Below are positions 39,227 through 47,810 of a stretch of 47,974 nucleotides of DNA, in pieces. Every line of letters starts with the position of its first letter. The stretch's first letter is position 1. The stretch spans positions 1-47,974 of the forward strand of contig JAFTPN010000051.1 in NCBI GenBank assembly GCA_017463245.1, read 5' to 3'. Source of the DNA: Clostridia bacterium (GTDB taxonomy: Bacteria; Bacillota; Clostridia; Christensenellales; Aristaeellaceae). Below the pieces are notes generated by a model. It ran no database searches and had not been told where the DNA came from. It saw nothing but the letters and a program-made list of their open reading frames with translations. Made by a program: the position numbers and the translations under genes.

Positions 39227-40555
39227 ATGATGAAATTGCTTACCCTGCTGCTGATGCTGCTGATCCCCATCACATTTGCCGGAGCGGAGGAGGAAATGAC
39301 CATGATACCACCTGCTGAATTGCAGGAAACCGAAGGCTTCCCGGAGCTGATGCGCTTCCAGAATGGCGAAGCCGTGGTGACCGCCCAGGACTGGGCAGAG
39401 CGCCGCGAAGAGCTGCTGGCGCTGTATTCCCACTATATGTACGGGCATATGCCCGACAAGGCCGGGGAGACCCTGACCTATACCCTGGAGAAGGAGCCGG
39501 TGACTGGCAGCACCCTGCTGAACATCACCGTGGCGGCCAATGGGAAGTCTGCCAGCTTCTCCGTGCTGGTGACCCTGCCGGAAACGGAAGCCCCGGAGGG
39601 CGGCTACCCCTTCTACCTGGAATACACCCCCTGGCATTACCAGAGCTGGTTCACCCAGGAGTGGGTCACGGAGGTCTCGGCCAACTGCGCCTATGCGGCC
39701 AGCCGTGGCTATGCGGGCATCAATTACGATACCACCCAGGTGGCCAAGGACAATTCCACCTACTTCGGCGCGTTCTACACGCTGTATCCCTATGATAAAT
39801 TCAGCAAGACCGGCGAGAACCAGACCGGCACGCTGATGGCCTGGGCCTGGGGCGTGAGCAAGGTGATCGACGCCCTGGAGCAGGGCGCGGGCGCGGAAAT
39901 GAACATCAACCCCGCCAATTCCCTGGTGGGCGGCGTGTCCCGCTATGGCAAGGGCGTGGCGGTGGCCGGCGCCTACGACGAGCGCATCCGCGTGGTGATC
40001 CCCTCCTGCTCTGGCGCGGGCGGCATTGCCACCTACCGCACGAATAACTCCGGCAAGACCTACGATCTCACCAGCCTGGGCGGCTCGGCGGCCTGGGTGA
40101 ATGAATCCCGCAACGAACCCTTTGCCAACCTTACCGGCGGCGAGGGATACTGGTTCTGCGGCAATTTCCAGAAGATCAAGTCCGCCAAGTGCCTGCCGGT
40201 GGATCAGCATATGCTGGCCGCGCTGGTGGCCGACCCTGACCGGCATATGATCATTGTGACGGGCATTGAATCCGAAGGATGGAACAACACCGAGGGTCAG
40301 TGCCTGGCCTATGTGGCCTCCCAGGAGGCGTGGGATCTGCTGGGCTGCGGGGAGCAGAACAATATGCTCATCCACCTCAACGGCCACGCCATTCTCCCCA
40401 GCGATATGCAGTACATCCTGGATTACTGCGACGTGCAGCTTTACGGCAAATCGCCCGATGAAGTGGCCAGCGACCTGACCCAGATGAAAGGCAATCTGTT
40501 CCTGGAGCATAACCGGGACGTGCTGCATGAGTATTTTGCACCGTATCTGCAATAA
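39227..40555 (+). CDS. Secreted glucuronoyl esterase-like hydrolase (CE15)
   Basis: 442 residues with a signal peptide (about 1-20, ending AGA). The alpha/beta hydrolase core has GGVSRYGKGVAVAGAYDERI with Ser238 in the CE15 G-x-S-R-x-GKG signature, and His387 in HLNGHAILPS. The acid residue is probably the Glu in NESRNEP. CE15 enzymes cut ester links between lignin and glucuronoxylan, which fits a plant-fibre degrader. The ATG at 39227 has AAAGGAG 8 bases upstream. It follows the BspA-like gene by 24 bases and is likely cotranscribed. Confidence 0.85.
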   Translation: MMKLLTLLLMLLIPITFAGAEEEMTMIPPAELQETEGFPELMRFQNGEAVVTAQDWAERREELLALYSHYMYGHMPDKAGETLTYTLEKEPVTGSTLLNITVAANGKSASFSVLVTLPETEAPEGGYPFYLEYTPWHYQSWFTQEWVTEVSANCAYAASRGYAGINYDTTQVAKDNSTYFGAFYTLYPYDKFSKTGENQTGTLMAWAWGVSKVIDALEQGAGAEMNINPANSLVGGVSRYGKGVAVAGAYDERIRVVIPSCSGAGGIATYRTNNSGKTYDLTSLGGSAAWVNESRNEPFANLTGGEGYWFCGNFQKIKSAKCLPVDQHMLAALVADPDRHMIIVTGIESEGWNNTEGQCLAYVASQEAWDLLGCGEQNNMLIHLNGHAILPSDMQYILDYCDVQLYGKSPDEVASDLTQMKGNLFLEHNRDVLHEYFAPYLQ

Positions 40556-40575
40556 ATCCACATCTTGTGTAACCC

Positions 40576-40604
40576 AAGGGGCAAGGCTGCGGCTTTGCCC
40601 CTTT
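40576..40604 (+). terminator. Terminator after CE15-like gene
   Basis: Stem AAGGGGCAA/TTGCCCCTT with loop GGCTGCGGC, followed by TATCTTG. Confidence 0.65.
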
Positions 40605-40675
40605 ATCTTGTGGCGCAAGGCTTTGCGGGCGTCACAGCGGGGTGTGTTGGGGCTGCTTTTTTTGTCGGATAGTGG

Positions 40676-40704
40676 TTGCAATCGAGTGAAAAGCATACTA
40701 TAAT
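40676..40704 (+). promoter_or_regulatory. Promoter of the pilus-like operon
   Basis: TTGCAA (40676-40681), 17-bp spacer, TATAAT (40699-40704), 38 bases before the first start codon. Confidence 0.8.
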
Positions 40705-40742
40705 GTAACTGGATAAGTATGCCTATTGGGGAGGTCATTGCC

Positions 40743-41576
40743 ATGAGGAAGGGGAGCCGTCGCACGCGCACTTGCCTGGCGTGTGTTTTGGCTGCCCTTT
40801 TTGTGCTGCAAACCGTGCTGGGCTATGCCTCCCTGCCCAATGCCCATTGGCCTTCCGCCGACGGCAAAACGAAAAAGCAAAATGGCGGCCTGACCATCGA
40901 CGCCAGCCATGCCGACGAGGGGTACATCATGGTCAAGGGCCCCAAGACCGACAAGCGGCTGAAGTTCCGCGTGAAGTTCGGCGACCAGACCCTGGACTAC
41001 GACCTGAACGGCAAGGGCGAATACGAGGTCATCCCCCTGCAGCTGGGCAATGGCAACTACAGCTGTACGCTGTACAAGAATGTTTCCGGCAAGAAATACG
41101 CCCAGGAGGGCAAGACCAGCATCAAGGCCAACATGGCCGACCCCAACACCGCCTTCCTGTTCCCCAACCAGTATGTGAATTACGATCAGGATTGTCCTGC
41201 GGTGCTGAAATCTGCCGAGCTGTGCGCTGGCATGACCAGCCAGCAGGAGATCTTCGACACGATCTTCAACTTTATGAAAACCGGCTTCGTGTACGACTAT
41301 GTGAAAATGGTCACCGTGAAGCCCGGCATGATGCCCGACATCAACGATTGCTTTGAGAAGCGCATGGGCATCTGCCAGGACTTGGCGGCGGTGGGCGCGT
41401 GCATGCTGCGCGTGCAGGGCATCCCCGCTAAGCTGATGATAGGCACTCTGGAAAACGGTATGTATCACGCGTGGATCGTGGCCATTGTGGACGGCAAGGA
41501 GATCTTGTTCGACCCCACGGCCGAATTGAACGCGGTGACCAAGGATCAGGAATACACCATCGAACGCTTTTACTAA
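40743..41576 (+). CDS. Secreted transglutaminase-like domain protein
   Basis: 277 residues with an N-terminal membrane/signal segment (TCLACVLAALFVLQTVLGYA). The C-terminal half is a transglutaminase-like cysteine-protease fold: Cys near 211 (RMGICQDLAAVGACMLRVQGIPAKLM), His near 242 (YHAWIVAIVDG), Asp near 257 (LFDPTAE). The N-terminal half is a beta domain not recognised. The ATG at 40743 has GGGGAGG 8 bases upstream. It is first in the operon with pilus-like genes, so it may process or cross-link the pilus or its substrates; that is inference. Confidence 0.82.
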   Translation: MRKGSRRTRTCLACVLAALFVLQTVLGYASLPNAHWPSADGKTKKQNGGLTIDASHADEGYIMVKGPKTDKRLKFRVKFGDQTLDYDLNGKGEYEVIPLQLGNGNYSCTLYKNVSGKKYAQEGKTSIKANMADPNTAFLFPNQYVNYDQDCPAVLKSAELCAGMTSQQEIFDTIFNFMKTGFVYDYVKMVTVKPGMMPDINDCFEKRMGICQDLAAVGACMLRVQGIPAKLMIGTLENGMYHAWIVAIVDGKEILFDPTAELNAVTKDQEYTIERFY

Positions 41577-41593
41577 GCCAGGAGGTTATGAAC

Positions 41594-42652
41594 ATGGCAA
41601 AGGAAATCAAGGCCAAACAGCGCAAGCTGGCTCCCGAAGAGCTGAGCAGCTTCTGCGAGCAGATCGCCCTGATGCTGGACTCCGGCATGACCCTCTACGA
41701 CGGCATTGAAATGCTGGCGGCGGAAGAGGGCGAGGGGGAGGATCAGCTGTACGCGAGCATCCTGCAGGGGATGCAGGCCACCGGCTCCCTCTATGAGGCG
41801 CTGCGCCAGGACGACCGCTGGCCCCAGTACATGGTGCAGATGGTGGGCATCGGCGAGGAGACCGGCCGCCTGGAGGACATCATGCTGGCGCTGAGCCAGT
41901 ATTACGAGCGGGAAGGCCGCATCCGCAGCGCCGCATCCAGCGCCATCACTTATCCGCTGGTGCTGGGCGCCATGCTGGTGGTGATCATCCTGGTGCTTCT
42001 GTGGCGAGTGCTGCCCGTGTTCAACCGCGTGCTGGACAGCCTGGGTGTGGGCGCTACCGAGGGCGGCAGCGTGCTGATGAACGTGGGCGCCACCGTTGGC
42101 TGGGTGGTGCTGGCGCTGATCGGCACGGTGGGCATTGCGGCGCTGGTGTGCCTGGTGCTGATGAAGACCCGCTACAAGGACAAGGTGACGCACCTGATCC
42201 AGCAGCTGTTCCCGCCGCTGAAGAAAATCAACAAGAAGCTTTCTTCTGCCCGTGTGGCCAGTATGCTGTCGCTGATGCTCTCCAGCGGCTATCCCATGGA
42301 AAGCGCGCTGGAAATGGCTCCCTACGCCCTGACGGATGCGGAAGCTGCCCGCCGGGTGGAGGGTGTGCGCACCGCCATGGCCGAGGGTGCCACCTTCACC
42401 GAGGCGCTGGGACAATCTAAGCTGTTTGAGGATTTCCACAACAGGATGATCCGCGTGGGTGCGGCCTCCGGCCACGAACCCCAGGTGATGGCGAAGATCG
42501 CCGCCATCTACGAAGAGCAGGTGGAGGACGGCTTCTCCCGGCTGGTGGCTATCATCGAGCCCACGCTGGTGGCGCTTTTGTCCGTGGTCATCGGCGCGAT
42601 CCTCTTGTCGGTGATGCTGCCCATGGCGGGCATTCTGTCCAATCTGCCGTAA
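41594..42652 (+). CDS. Type II secretion / type IV pilus inner-membrane platform protein (PilC/GspF family)
   Basis: 352 residues. Two T2SSF domains (about residues 15-135 and 215-335), each helical, with three membrane segments near 120-140, 165-190 and the C-terminus. EELSSFCEQIALMLDSGMTLYDGIEML and ARVASMLSLMLSSGYPMESALEMA are the two pseudo-repeats. The platform protein links the ATPase to the pseudopilus. The ATG at 41594 is preferred over 41588 because AGGAGG ends 8 bases before it. Confidence 0.92.
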   Translation: MAKEIKAKQRKLAPEELSSFCEQIALMLDSGMTLYDGIEMLAAEEGEGEDQLYASILQGMQATGSLYEALRQDDRWPQYMVQMVGIGEETGRLEDIMLALSQYYEREGRIRSAASSAITYPLVLGAMLVVIILVLLWRVLPVFNRVLDSLGVGATEGGSVLMNVGATVGWVVLALIGTVGIAALVCLVLMKTRYKDKVTHLIQQLFPPLKKINKKLSSARVASMLSLMLSSGYPMESALEMAPYALTDAEAARRVEGVRTAMAEGATFTEALGQSKLFEDFHNRMIRVGAASGHEPQVMAKIAAIYEEQVEDGFSRLVAIIEPTLVALLSVVIGAILLSVMLPMAGILSNLP

Positions 42653-42688
42653 GAAACGACTGCACTATTTATGAGAGGGGGCGCTCGG

Positions 42689-42994
42689 GTGAGACGCAGG
42701 GATATTGCCGCATTGGCCGTGTTTGTGGCCATTGTGGTAGCCTTTTGCCTGGTGGTGGAAAAAGTGACCACGGCCAGCGACGGCGCCGAACTGAAGCTGG
42801 TGCGCGATGCCGTGAAGAACGCGGCGCTGACCTGCTATGCCGTGGAGGGCGCCTACCCGGACGACCTGGACTACCTGCGGGAGCACTATGGCCTGGGCTA
42901 CAACGAGGAGCGCTACATGGTCTACTATGACGCCTTTGCCTCCAATGTGATGCCCGATATCCGCGTGGTGGAAAGGGGGCGCAGCACACCATGA
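42689..42994 (+). CDS. Pseudopilin-like protein, 101 aa
   Basis: An N-terminal hydrophobic helix (IAALAVFVAIVVAFCLVV) is followed by KLVRDAVKNAALTCYAVEGAYPDDLDYLREHYGL, the 'A..CY..EG.YP..L..L' pattern of GspG/type IV pilin-like proteins. There is no prepilin-peptidase G/E motif. The GTG at 42689 fits the GAGAGGGGG site; ATG 42671 is the alternative and adds six residues. It overlaps the next gene by 4 bases (ATGA). Confidence 0.72.
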   Translation: MRRRDIAALAVFVAIVVAFCLVVEKVTTASDGAELKLVRDAVKNAALTCYAVEGAYPDDLDYLREHYGLGYNEERYMVYYDAFASNVMPDIRVVERGRSTP

Positions 42995-43488
42995 GCATTC
43001 GTGACAAGCGGCCGCCCCGCATGATTCAAAACGTGTTTGTATTGCTGCTGCTGGCGGTGTTTGCCGCCATGAGCACCCTGCTGGTCACCCTGGGCGCCCA
43101 GGTCTACCGCGGCACAGTGGAGCGCGCCAATACCAACAACCAGGCGCGCATCCTGTCTACGGTGGTGCGCAGCGCCCTGTGGGCCGAGGACGGCGTGAGC
43201 AGCATTACCGTGGAAGAGCATGACGGCGTGAAGGCGCTGGCTATTGAGACTGACTACGACGGCGAAAGCTATGTGAAGCGCCTGTACTGCCATGATGGCA
43301 ACCTGCTGGAGAGCTTTATGTCCAGCGAATACGACTTTGGGCTGGACAGCGGCGAGAGCATCTGTGAGGCTGCAGGCTTTGAGCCGGAGATCGAAAACGG
43401 CTTTCTGACGGTTCGGCTTACGGGCGTGGATGGCGGCCAAAGCACCGTGCAGCTGCAGCTGCGCAGCGACCTTGGCGTGGAGGAATAA
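42991..43488 (+). CDS. DUF4860-like pilin-family protein
   Basis: 165 residues. A single N-terminal helix (NVFVLLLLAVFAAMSTLLVTLGA) with Asn at the -1 position is followed by a beta-rich domain (YRGTVERANTNNQARILSTVVRSALW, FLTVRLTG). It resembles DUF4860 proteins found in clostridial type IV pilus loci. Coupled to the upstream gene by overlap and 2 bases from the next. Confidence 0.68.
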   Translation: MSIRDKRPPRMIQNVFVLLLLAVFAAMSTLLVTLGAQVYRGTVERANTNNQARILSTVVRSALWAEDGVSSITVEEHDGVKALAIETDYDGESYVKRLYCHDGNLLESFMSSEYDFGLDSGESICEAAGFEPEIENGFLTVRLTGVDGGQSTVQLQLRSDLGVEE

Positions 43489-43490
43489 GG

Positions 43491-43892
43491 ATGAAAGAAA
43501 ACGGACGGGTGAATGCGCTCCTGGTGGAGCTGCTGATCGTGCTGCTGTTTTTCATGCTGGCCTCCACCACGCTGATGGAGATCTTCGGCGCAGCAAAATT
43601 GAACAGCAGCCGTGCCGGAGCCAGCAATGCGGCGCTGATGCAGGCGCAGAATGTGGCTGAGCAGCTCTATGCTTCACAGGACGTGGAGCAGGCGCTGGAG
43701 GCGCTGGGCTTTGCCAAAGAGGGCGAGGATTGGCGGCTGAACGGCGGCGAATATGAACTGATCGCTTCCTATTTATATACGCAGGATGGAGCCGGTGCGC
43801 TGCGCCAGGTGGAGCTGACGGCCATGTACCATGGCGAGGAGCTCTTCACCCTGCCGGCCACGCGCTATGTGTCAGGGGAGGTGCAGCCATGA
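43491..43892 (+). CDS. Type IV pilin-like protein, 133 aa
   Basis: The N-terminus RVNALLVELLIVLLFFMLASTTLMEIF is a pilin helix with Glu at +5 counted from the position after Asn, so the usual Gly at -1 of the prepilin peptidase site is replaced by Asn. The remainder is a small beta domain (WRLNGGEYELIASYLY). It overlaps the next gene by 4 bases. Confidence 0.7.
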   Translation: MKENGRVNALLVELLIVLLFFMLASTTLMEIFGAAKLNSSRAGASNAALMQAQNVAEQLYASQDVEQALEALGFAKEGEDWRLNGGEYELIASYLYTQDGAGALRQVELTAMYHGEELFTLPATRYVSGEVQP

Positions 43893-44332
43893 AGCAGCGG
43901 AAGATCGCCCTTGGCCCCGGTGCGGCATCGCTGATCCTGATCATCGTGGTGCTGAGCATGTGCGTTTTGTGCATGCTGACCTACATCAGCGCCCGCAACG
44001 ACCTGTCCCTGAGCGTGCGCAGCGCGGAGATGATCCAGCGGGTGTACGCCCTGAATGATGCCAGCGAGCGCTCGCTGGCTGCGCTGGATGCGGTGCTGAT
44101 GGAATGCGCCGCCCAGTCGACAGAGGATGAAGCCTATCTGGCGCTGGTGGAAGAAAACCTGCCGGAGGGCATGGAGCTTGAAGAACAGCTGGTCTCCTGG
44201 ACGGAATCCGAAGGGGACAGGATGCTGCGGTGCGAGGCGGAGATCGCCCCCCTGGGTGAATCTCCCCGGCTGAAATGGACGCGGCACGCCCTGACGGTGG
44301 AAACGGAGGACGAAGAGATTATATGGAACTGA
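43889..44332 (+). CDS. PilX-like minor pilin-type protein, 147 aa
   Basis: An N-terminal segment ALGPGAASLILIIVVLSMCVLCMLTYIS is followed by an acidic helical domain (SERSLAALDAVLMECAAQSTEDEAYLALVEENLPEG). This order matches minor pilins or T4P-associated proteins. There is a Gly before the helix but no Glu at +5. It overlaps the PilT-like gene by 10 bases. Confidence 0.65.
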   Translation: MKQRKIALGPGAASLILIIVVLSMCVLCMLTYISARNDLSLSVRSAEMIQRVYALNDASERSLAALDAVLMECAAQSTEDEAYLALVEENLPEGMELEEQLVSWTESEGDRMLRCEAEIAPLGESPRLKWTRHALTVETEDEEIIWN

Positions 44333-45423
44333 TCACTTTATTGAAGGAAGCCCTGGCGCGGGATGGCTCGGATATCTTTATCATCCCCGGCTCCCCGGTG
44401 ATGGTGAAATCCCATGGCCGCATGGTGGAGCTGACCCAGGGTCGCCTGATGCCTGCCGATGCGGAGGAGCTGATCCGCACCGCCTACGCCCTGGCCAGCC
44501 GCGATACCAAGGTGCTGGATACCGAGGGTGACGACGACTTTTCCTTTTCCGTGCGCGATGTGAGCCGCTTCCGCTGCAACACCTATCGGCAGCGCGGCAC
44601 CCTGGCGGCCACCTGCCGCGTGGTGGCCTTCGGCCTGCCGGATCCCAAGGAAGTGCATATCCCGGATGTGGTGCTGAGCCTGGCTGAATTGCGCAGCGGC
44701 ATGGTGCTGGTCACCGGCCCTGCTGGCAACGGCAAAAGTACCACCCTGGCCTGTCTGGTGGATCGCATCAATTCCACCCGGGGTGGCCACATTATTACCA
44801 TTGAGGATCCCATTGAATTCCTGCATCCCCACCGCATGTCCCTGGTGAGCCAGCGCGAAGTACCCAACGACGCCTCCACCTTTGCCCGTGCGCTGCGTGC
44901 CTCGCTTCGTCAGGCGCCGGATGTGATCATGCTGGGCGAAATGCGCGACCAGGAGACCATTTCCACCGCCATCACCGCGGCAGAAACCGGCCACCTGCTC
45001 TTGTCCTCGCTGCACACGCTGGGCGCTGCCAAGACCATCGACCGTATTGTGGATGCCTTCCCTGCCGAGCAGCAGAACCAGATCCGCGCTCAGCTGTCCA
45101 TGGTGCTCAAGGGCGTCATTTCCCAGCGGCTGATCCTGACAAAGGACGGCGGCCTGACCCCCGTGTTTGAGGTGATGACGGTGAATTCTGCCATCCAGAA
45201 CCTGATCCGCGAGGGCAAGACGCACCAGATCGACAACGCCATTTTCAGCGGCGGCCCGGGCATGATGTCCATGGATACCCAGCTGATGCGCCTGGTGAAG
45301 GAAGGCCAAATCACCCAGGAAACGGCCATGCTCTACGCCGTGCACCCCGAGACCATGGAGCGCGGCAACCGCATGGCGCCGTCCAGCGGCCCCCTGGGGC
45401 TGGGGCTGAACAAGCGCTTTTAA
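44323..45423 (+). CDS. PilT/PilU-type type IV pilus ATPase
   Basis: 366 residues, hexameric secretion ATPase. Walker A GPAGNGKSTT (from residue 132), Asp box EDPIEF, Walker B IMLGEMRDQET, His box GHLLLSSLHT, and the PilT-like AIRNLIRE-type helix (AIQNLIREGKTHQIDNAI). PilT powers pilus retraction; no extension ATPase (PilB) is in view. The ATG at 44323 overlaps the previous stop. The N-terminal part (LLKEALARDGSDIFIIPGSPVM) is the PilT N-domain. Confidence 0.93.
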   Translation: MELITLLKEALARDGSDIFIIPGSPVMVKSHGRMVELTQGRLMPADAEELIRTAYALASRDTKVLDTEGDDDFSFSVRDVSRFRCNTYRQRGTLAATCRVVAFGLPDPKEVHIPDVVLSLAELRSGMVLVTGPAGNGKSTTLACLVDRINSTRGGHIITIEDPIEFLHPHRMSLVSQREVPNDASTFARALRASLRQAPDVIMLGEMRDQETISTAITAAETGHLLLSSLHTLGAAKTIDRIVDAFPAEQQNQIRAQLSMVLKGVISQRLILTKDGGLTPVFEVMTVNSAIQNLIREGKTHQIDNAIFSGGPGMMSMDTQLMRLVKEGQITQETAMLYAVHPETMERGNRMAPSSGPLGLGLNKRF

Positions 45424-45452
45424 CATAAGATACCCGCAGGAGGAATAACCCC

Positions 45453-46691
45453 ATGGCCGATATCATACGCATCCAGATGATGGATACGTTTGCCATCTAC
45501 ATCAACGAACGGAAGATCGACCTGCTGGTGAACAAGTCCCGCAAGGGCGCCAGCCTGATCCAGCTGCTGCTTTCCCACCGGGGCAAGCCGGTGCCCAACA
45601 ACCGCATCCTTACCACCCTGTGGCAGGAGGACAAGAGCAGCAACCCGGAAAACGCCCTCAAGACCCTGGTCAGCCGCCTGCGCACCCTGCTGAACCAGAT
45701 CTCCCCGGAGCTGGGTTCCTGCCTGGTGGCGGATCGCGGCGCGTACCATTGGGCACTTTTGCCGGGCATGACGGTGGATCTCTACGAAATCGACCGTGTA
45801 CTGGCCGGGCTGAACGAGGAAAACCTGACCCTGGCTGAGCAGGAAAAGCTGTTTTCGGAGCTGCTGGTGCTGTATGCCGGCGATCTGCTGCAAAACAGCG
45901 AGCGCAACGAGTGGGCCGTGGTGGAAGCAGCCACCCTGCACGAGCAGTTCCTGAAGGCTATGTACGCTTACATCGAGCTGCTGAAGGAAAAGGAAGACCA
46001 CAACGAGGTCATCTGCGTGTGCCGCCGGGTGCTGGAGGTAGACAACTTCGACGACCGGCTGCACATCGAGCTGATGAAGGCGCTGATCCGCGTGAACCGC
46101 ACCAGCGAGGCCTTGCAGCAGTACAAGCACGTGGTGGAGCTGGACTACCGCTACCTGGGCGTGCAGCCCAGCAAGGAATTGCAGGAGTTCTACAAGCAGA
46201 TCGTCACCTCCGGCAAAACGCTGGAACTGAACCTGGAGGCCATCCGCACGGAACTCCAGGAGGACGACGGCAAGCGCGACGCCTATGTGTGCGAATATGC
46301 CGTGTTCAAGGAGATCTACAACCTGCAGATGCGCAATGTGGGGCGCATGGGCACCTCCATGTTCCTGGCCATCATGATGGTTCGCCCCTACGATGGCCAG
46401 GTGATGGACAGCATCCGGCAGAACAGCATCATGAACGGCCTGCTTCAGATCCTGGCGCAGAATCTGCGCAAGGGCGACATCATCACCCGGTTCGCGCCCT
46501 CCATGTTCGCCATGATGCTTCCCACCGTGAACTACGCCACCGGCCACATGGTGATGGAGCGGATCAAGAAGCTCTTCTACCGGCAATATCCTAACTCCAA
46601 CATCATGATCGACTACCGCGTCGGCCCCCTGGACAGCAACATGGAAGAAATGTCCGAATTAAAGAAGGAAATGGCCAAGGAGCAGAGTTAA
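45453..46691 (+). CDS. SARP-like regulator: OmpR-type winged helix, BTAD, degenerate GGDEF
   Basis: 412 residues. Residues 1-95 are an OmpR/PhoB-type winged helix (RGKPVPNNRILTTLW, NALKTLVSRLRTLL), about 100-265 are the bacterial transcriptional activation domain with TPR-like helices (EAATLHEQFLKAMYAYIELL, ALIRVNRTSEALQQYKHVVEL), and the rest is a GGDEF-type fold in which RxGGDEF reads RFAPSMF, so no diguanylate cyclase activity is expected. It lacks a receiver domain. Preceded by AGGAGG, 29 bases after the PilT gene. It probably controls the pilus operon or the downstream secreted proteins. Confidence 0.85.
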   Translation: MADIIRIQMMDTFAIYINERKIDLLVNKSRKGASLIQLLLSHRGKPVPNNRILTTLWQEDKSSNPENALKTLVSRLRTLLNQISPELGSCLVADRGAYHWALLPGMTVDLYEIDRVLAGLNEENLTLAEQEKLFSELLVLYAGDLLQNSERNEWAVVEAATLHEQFLKAMYAYIELLKEKEDHNEVICVCRRVLEVDNFDDRLHIELMKALIRVNRTSEALQQYKHVVELDYRYLGVQPSKELQEFYKQIVTSGKTLELNLEAIRTELQEDDGKRDAYVCEYAVFKEIYNLQMRNVGRMGTSMFLAIMMVRPYDGQVMDSIRQNSIMNGLLQILAQNLRKGDIITRFAPSMFAMMLPTVNYATGHMVMERIKKLFYRQYPNSNIMIDYRVGPLDSNMEEMSELKKEMAKEQS

Positions 46692-46738
46692 GAAATTAGT
46701 AACAAAACGAATTTGAAAAAACAGTAAAATCCTGAAAA

Positions 46739-46772
46739 TGTAACTGCGCATGTAACTAATGATTGCTATAAT
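46739..46772 (+). promoter_or_regulatory. Heptamer direct repeats plus extended -10
   Basis: TGTAACT at 46739-46745 and 46751-46757 (12-bp period), then TGCTATAAT with the -10 at 46767-46772. There is no -35 hexamer, and the repeats occupy its place. Further GTAAC words lie at 46699-46703 and 46792-46796. This layout fits an activator-dependent promoter. Confidence 0.6.
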
Positions 46773-46851
46773 AAAGGAGAAAAGTGGAAAAGTAACGGCC
46801 ATTGCCAAATGGCTTGACGAGATTCTGGAAGCTTGAAGGAGGTTCCACCCT

Positions 46852-47685
46852 ATGAAGAAGACGATGAAACGCCTGGCAGCGCTGGTTGTGGTAATGCTGA
46901 TGACGGCATCCAGCTCTACTGCGGCTTTCGCCGACGACCTCTCCGCTGGAACGCCGACTGACCTGGCGGCGGCACCGGTTACTTTGGCAGAGGAAACGGT
47001 AGCGGCACCGGCGGATGAAGTAACCGTCGAACCCGCCGCCGAGCCTGTGGTCGAAGCAACTGCTGAGCCGACTGCGGTGCCCACCGCCGAGCCGACCGTG
47101 GAACCCACTGCTGAGCCGACTGCTGAGCCCACCGTGGAACCTACCGCTGAGCCGACTGCGGAACCCACCGCTGAACCCACCGAAGAGCCCGTTGTGGAAG
47201 CTACTGAGGAACCCGCCGTTGAGGCCACCGAAGAGTCCGTTGCGGAAGCCACCGAAGAGCCGACCGCAGAACCCACCGTGGAGCCGACGGTCGAGCCCGC
47301 CGCTGAACCCGTTGAAGAACCTACGGTTGAGCCTACTGCGGAACCCACCGTGGAACCCACGGTTGAACCCACTCCCGTAGTGGAAACCCCTGCTGAAACC
47401 GACCAGCTCACCGAAGAACCGACCGAGAGTCTGGTTTCTGAAGAGGTTCCCGAGGTCACCGGCCGCGTGGTGGTGGAACTTCGCAACCAAGGTCAGCTGT
47501 ACTTCGGTGATGAGGTCACGCTGGTCGCCCGCGTATACGATGTGGAAGGCAACTACAGCATCGTGTGGCAGGTGAAGGAGGGCGACACCTGGAAGGATGT
47601 CGAGATCGGCCAGACCTACACCTTCATCCTCACCCAGGAAAACGCCTGCAAGGAATATCGCGCAGTACTCACCATGAGCGAATAA
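46852..47685 (+). CDS. Secreted Glu/Pro/Thr-repeat protein with C-terminal Ig-like domain
   Basis: 277 residues. Signal peptide residues 1-27 (ending AAFA). From about 55 to 190 are some 30 four-residue units of the T-A/V-E-P and A-T-E-E type, an extended acidic stalk. The last 75 residues (GRVVVELRNQGQLYFGDEVTLVARVYDVEGNYSIVWQV) form an Ig-like/bacterial surface beta domain. There is no LPXTG or lipobox. AGGAGG lies upstream. The minus-strand frames here are artefacts of the repeat. It could be a surface stalk, adhesin or pilus-associated substrate. Confidence 0.85.
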   Translation: MKKTMKRLAALVVVMLMTASSSTAAFADDLSAGTPTDLAAAPVTLAEETVAAPADEVTVEPAAEPVVEATAEPTAVPTAEPTVEPTAEPTAEPTVEPTAEPTAEPTAEPTEEPVVEATEEPAVEATEESVAEATEEPTAEPTVEPTVEPAAEPVEEPTVEPTAEPTVEPTVEPTPVVETPAETDQLTEEPTESLVSEEVPEVTGRVVVELRNQGQLYFGDEVTLVARVYDVEGNYSIVWQVKEGDTWKDVEIGQTYTFILTQENACKEYRAVLTMSE

Positions 47686-47704
47686 AGTCAAATATCCGCA
47701 CTTG

Positions 47705-47730
47705 AAACCGAAACGATGAGTTTCGGTTTT
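47705..47730 (+). terminator. Hairpin after first repeat protein
   Basis: 10-bp stem AAACCGAAAC/GTTTCGGTTT with loop GATGA and a short T-run. Confidence 0.7.
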
Positions 47731-47810
47731 GGTGCCACTATAGATGGTAAGATTTTACACGAACATCCGCTAACATAAATCGATTAAATCAACGGTAAGG
47801 AGTAATGAAC

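Noticed and set aside
37673-40771. 1032-residue minus-strand frame
   Set aside because: Antisense to two genes with clear signal peptides and family motifs.
46659-47691. Gly/Ser-Val repeat proteins on the minus strand
   Set aside because: They are the complement of the Glu/Pro/Thr codon repeat; no promoter or ribosome binding site was found.
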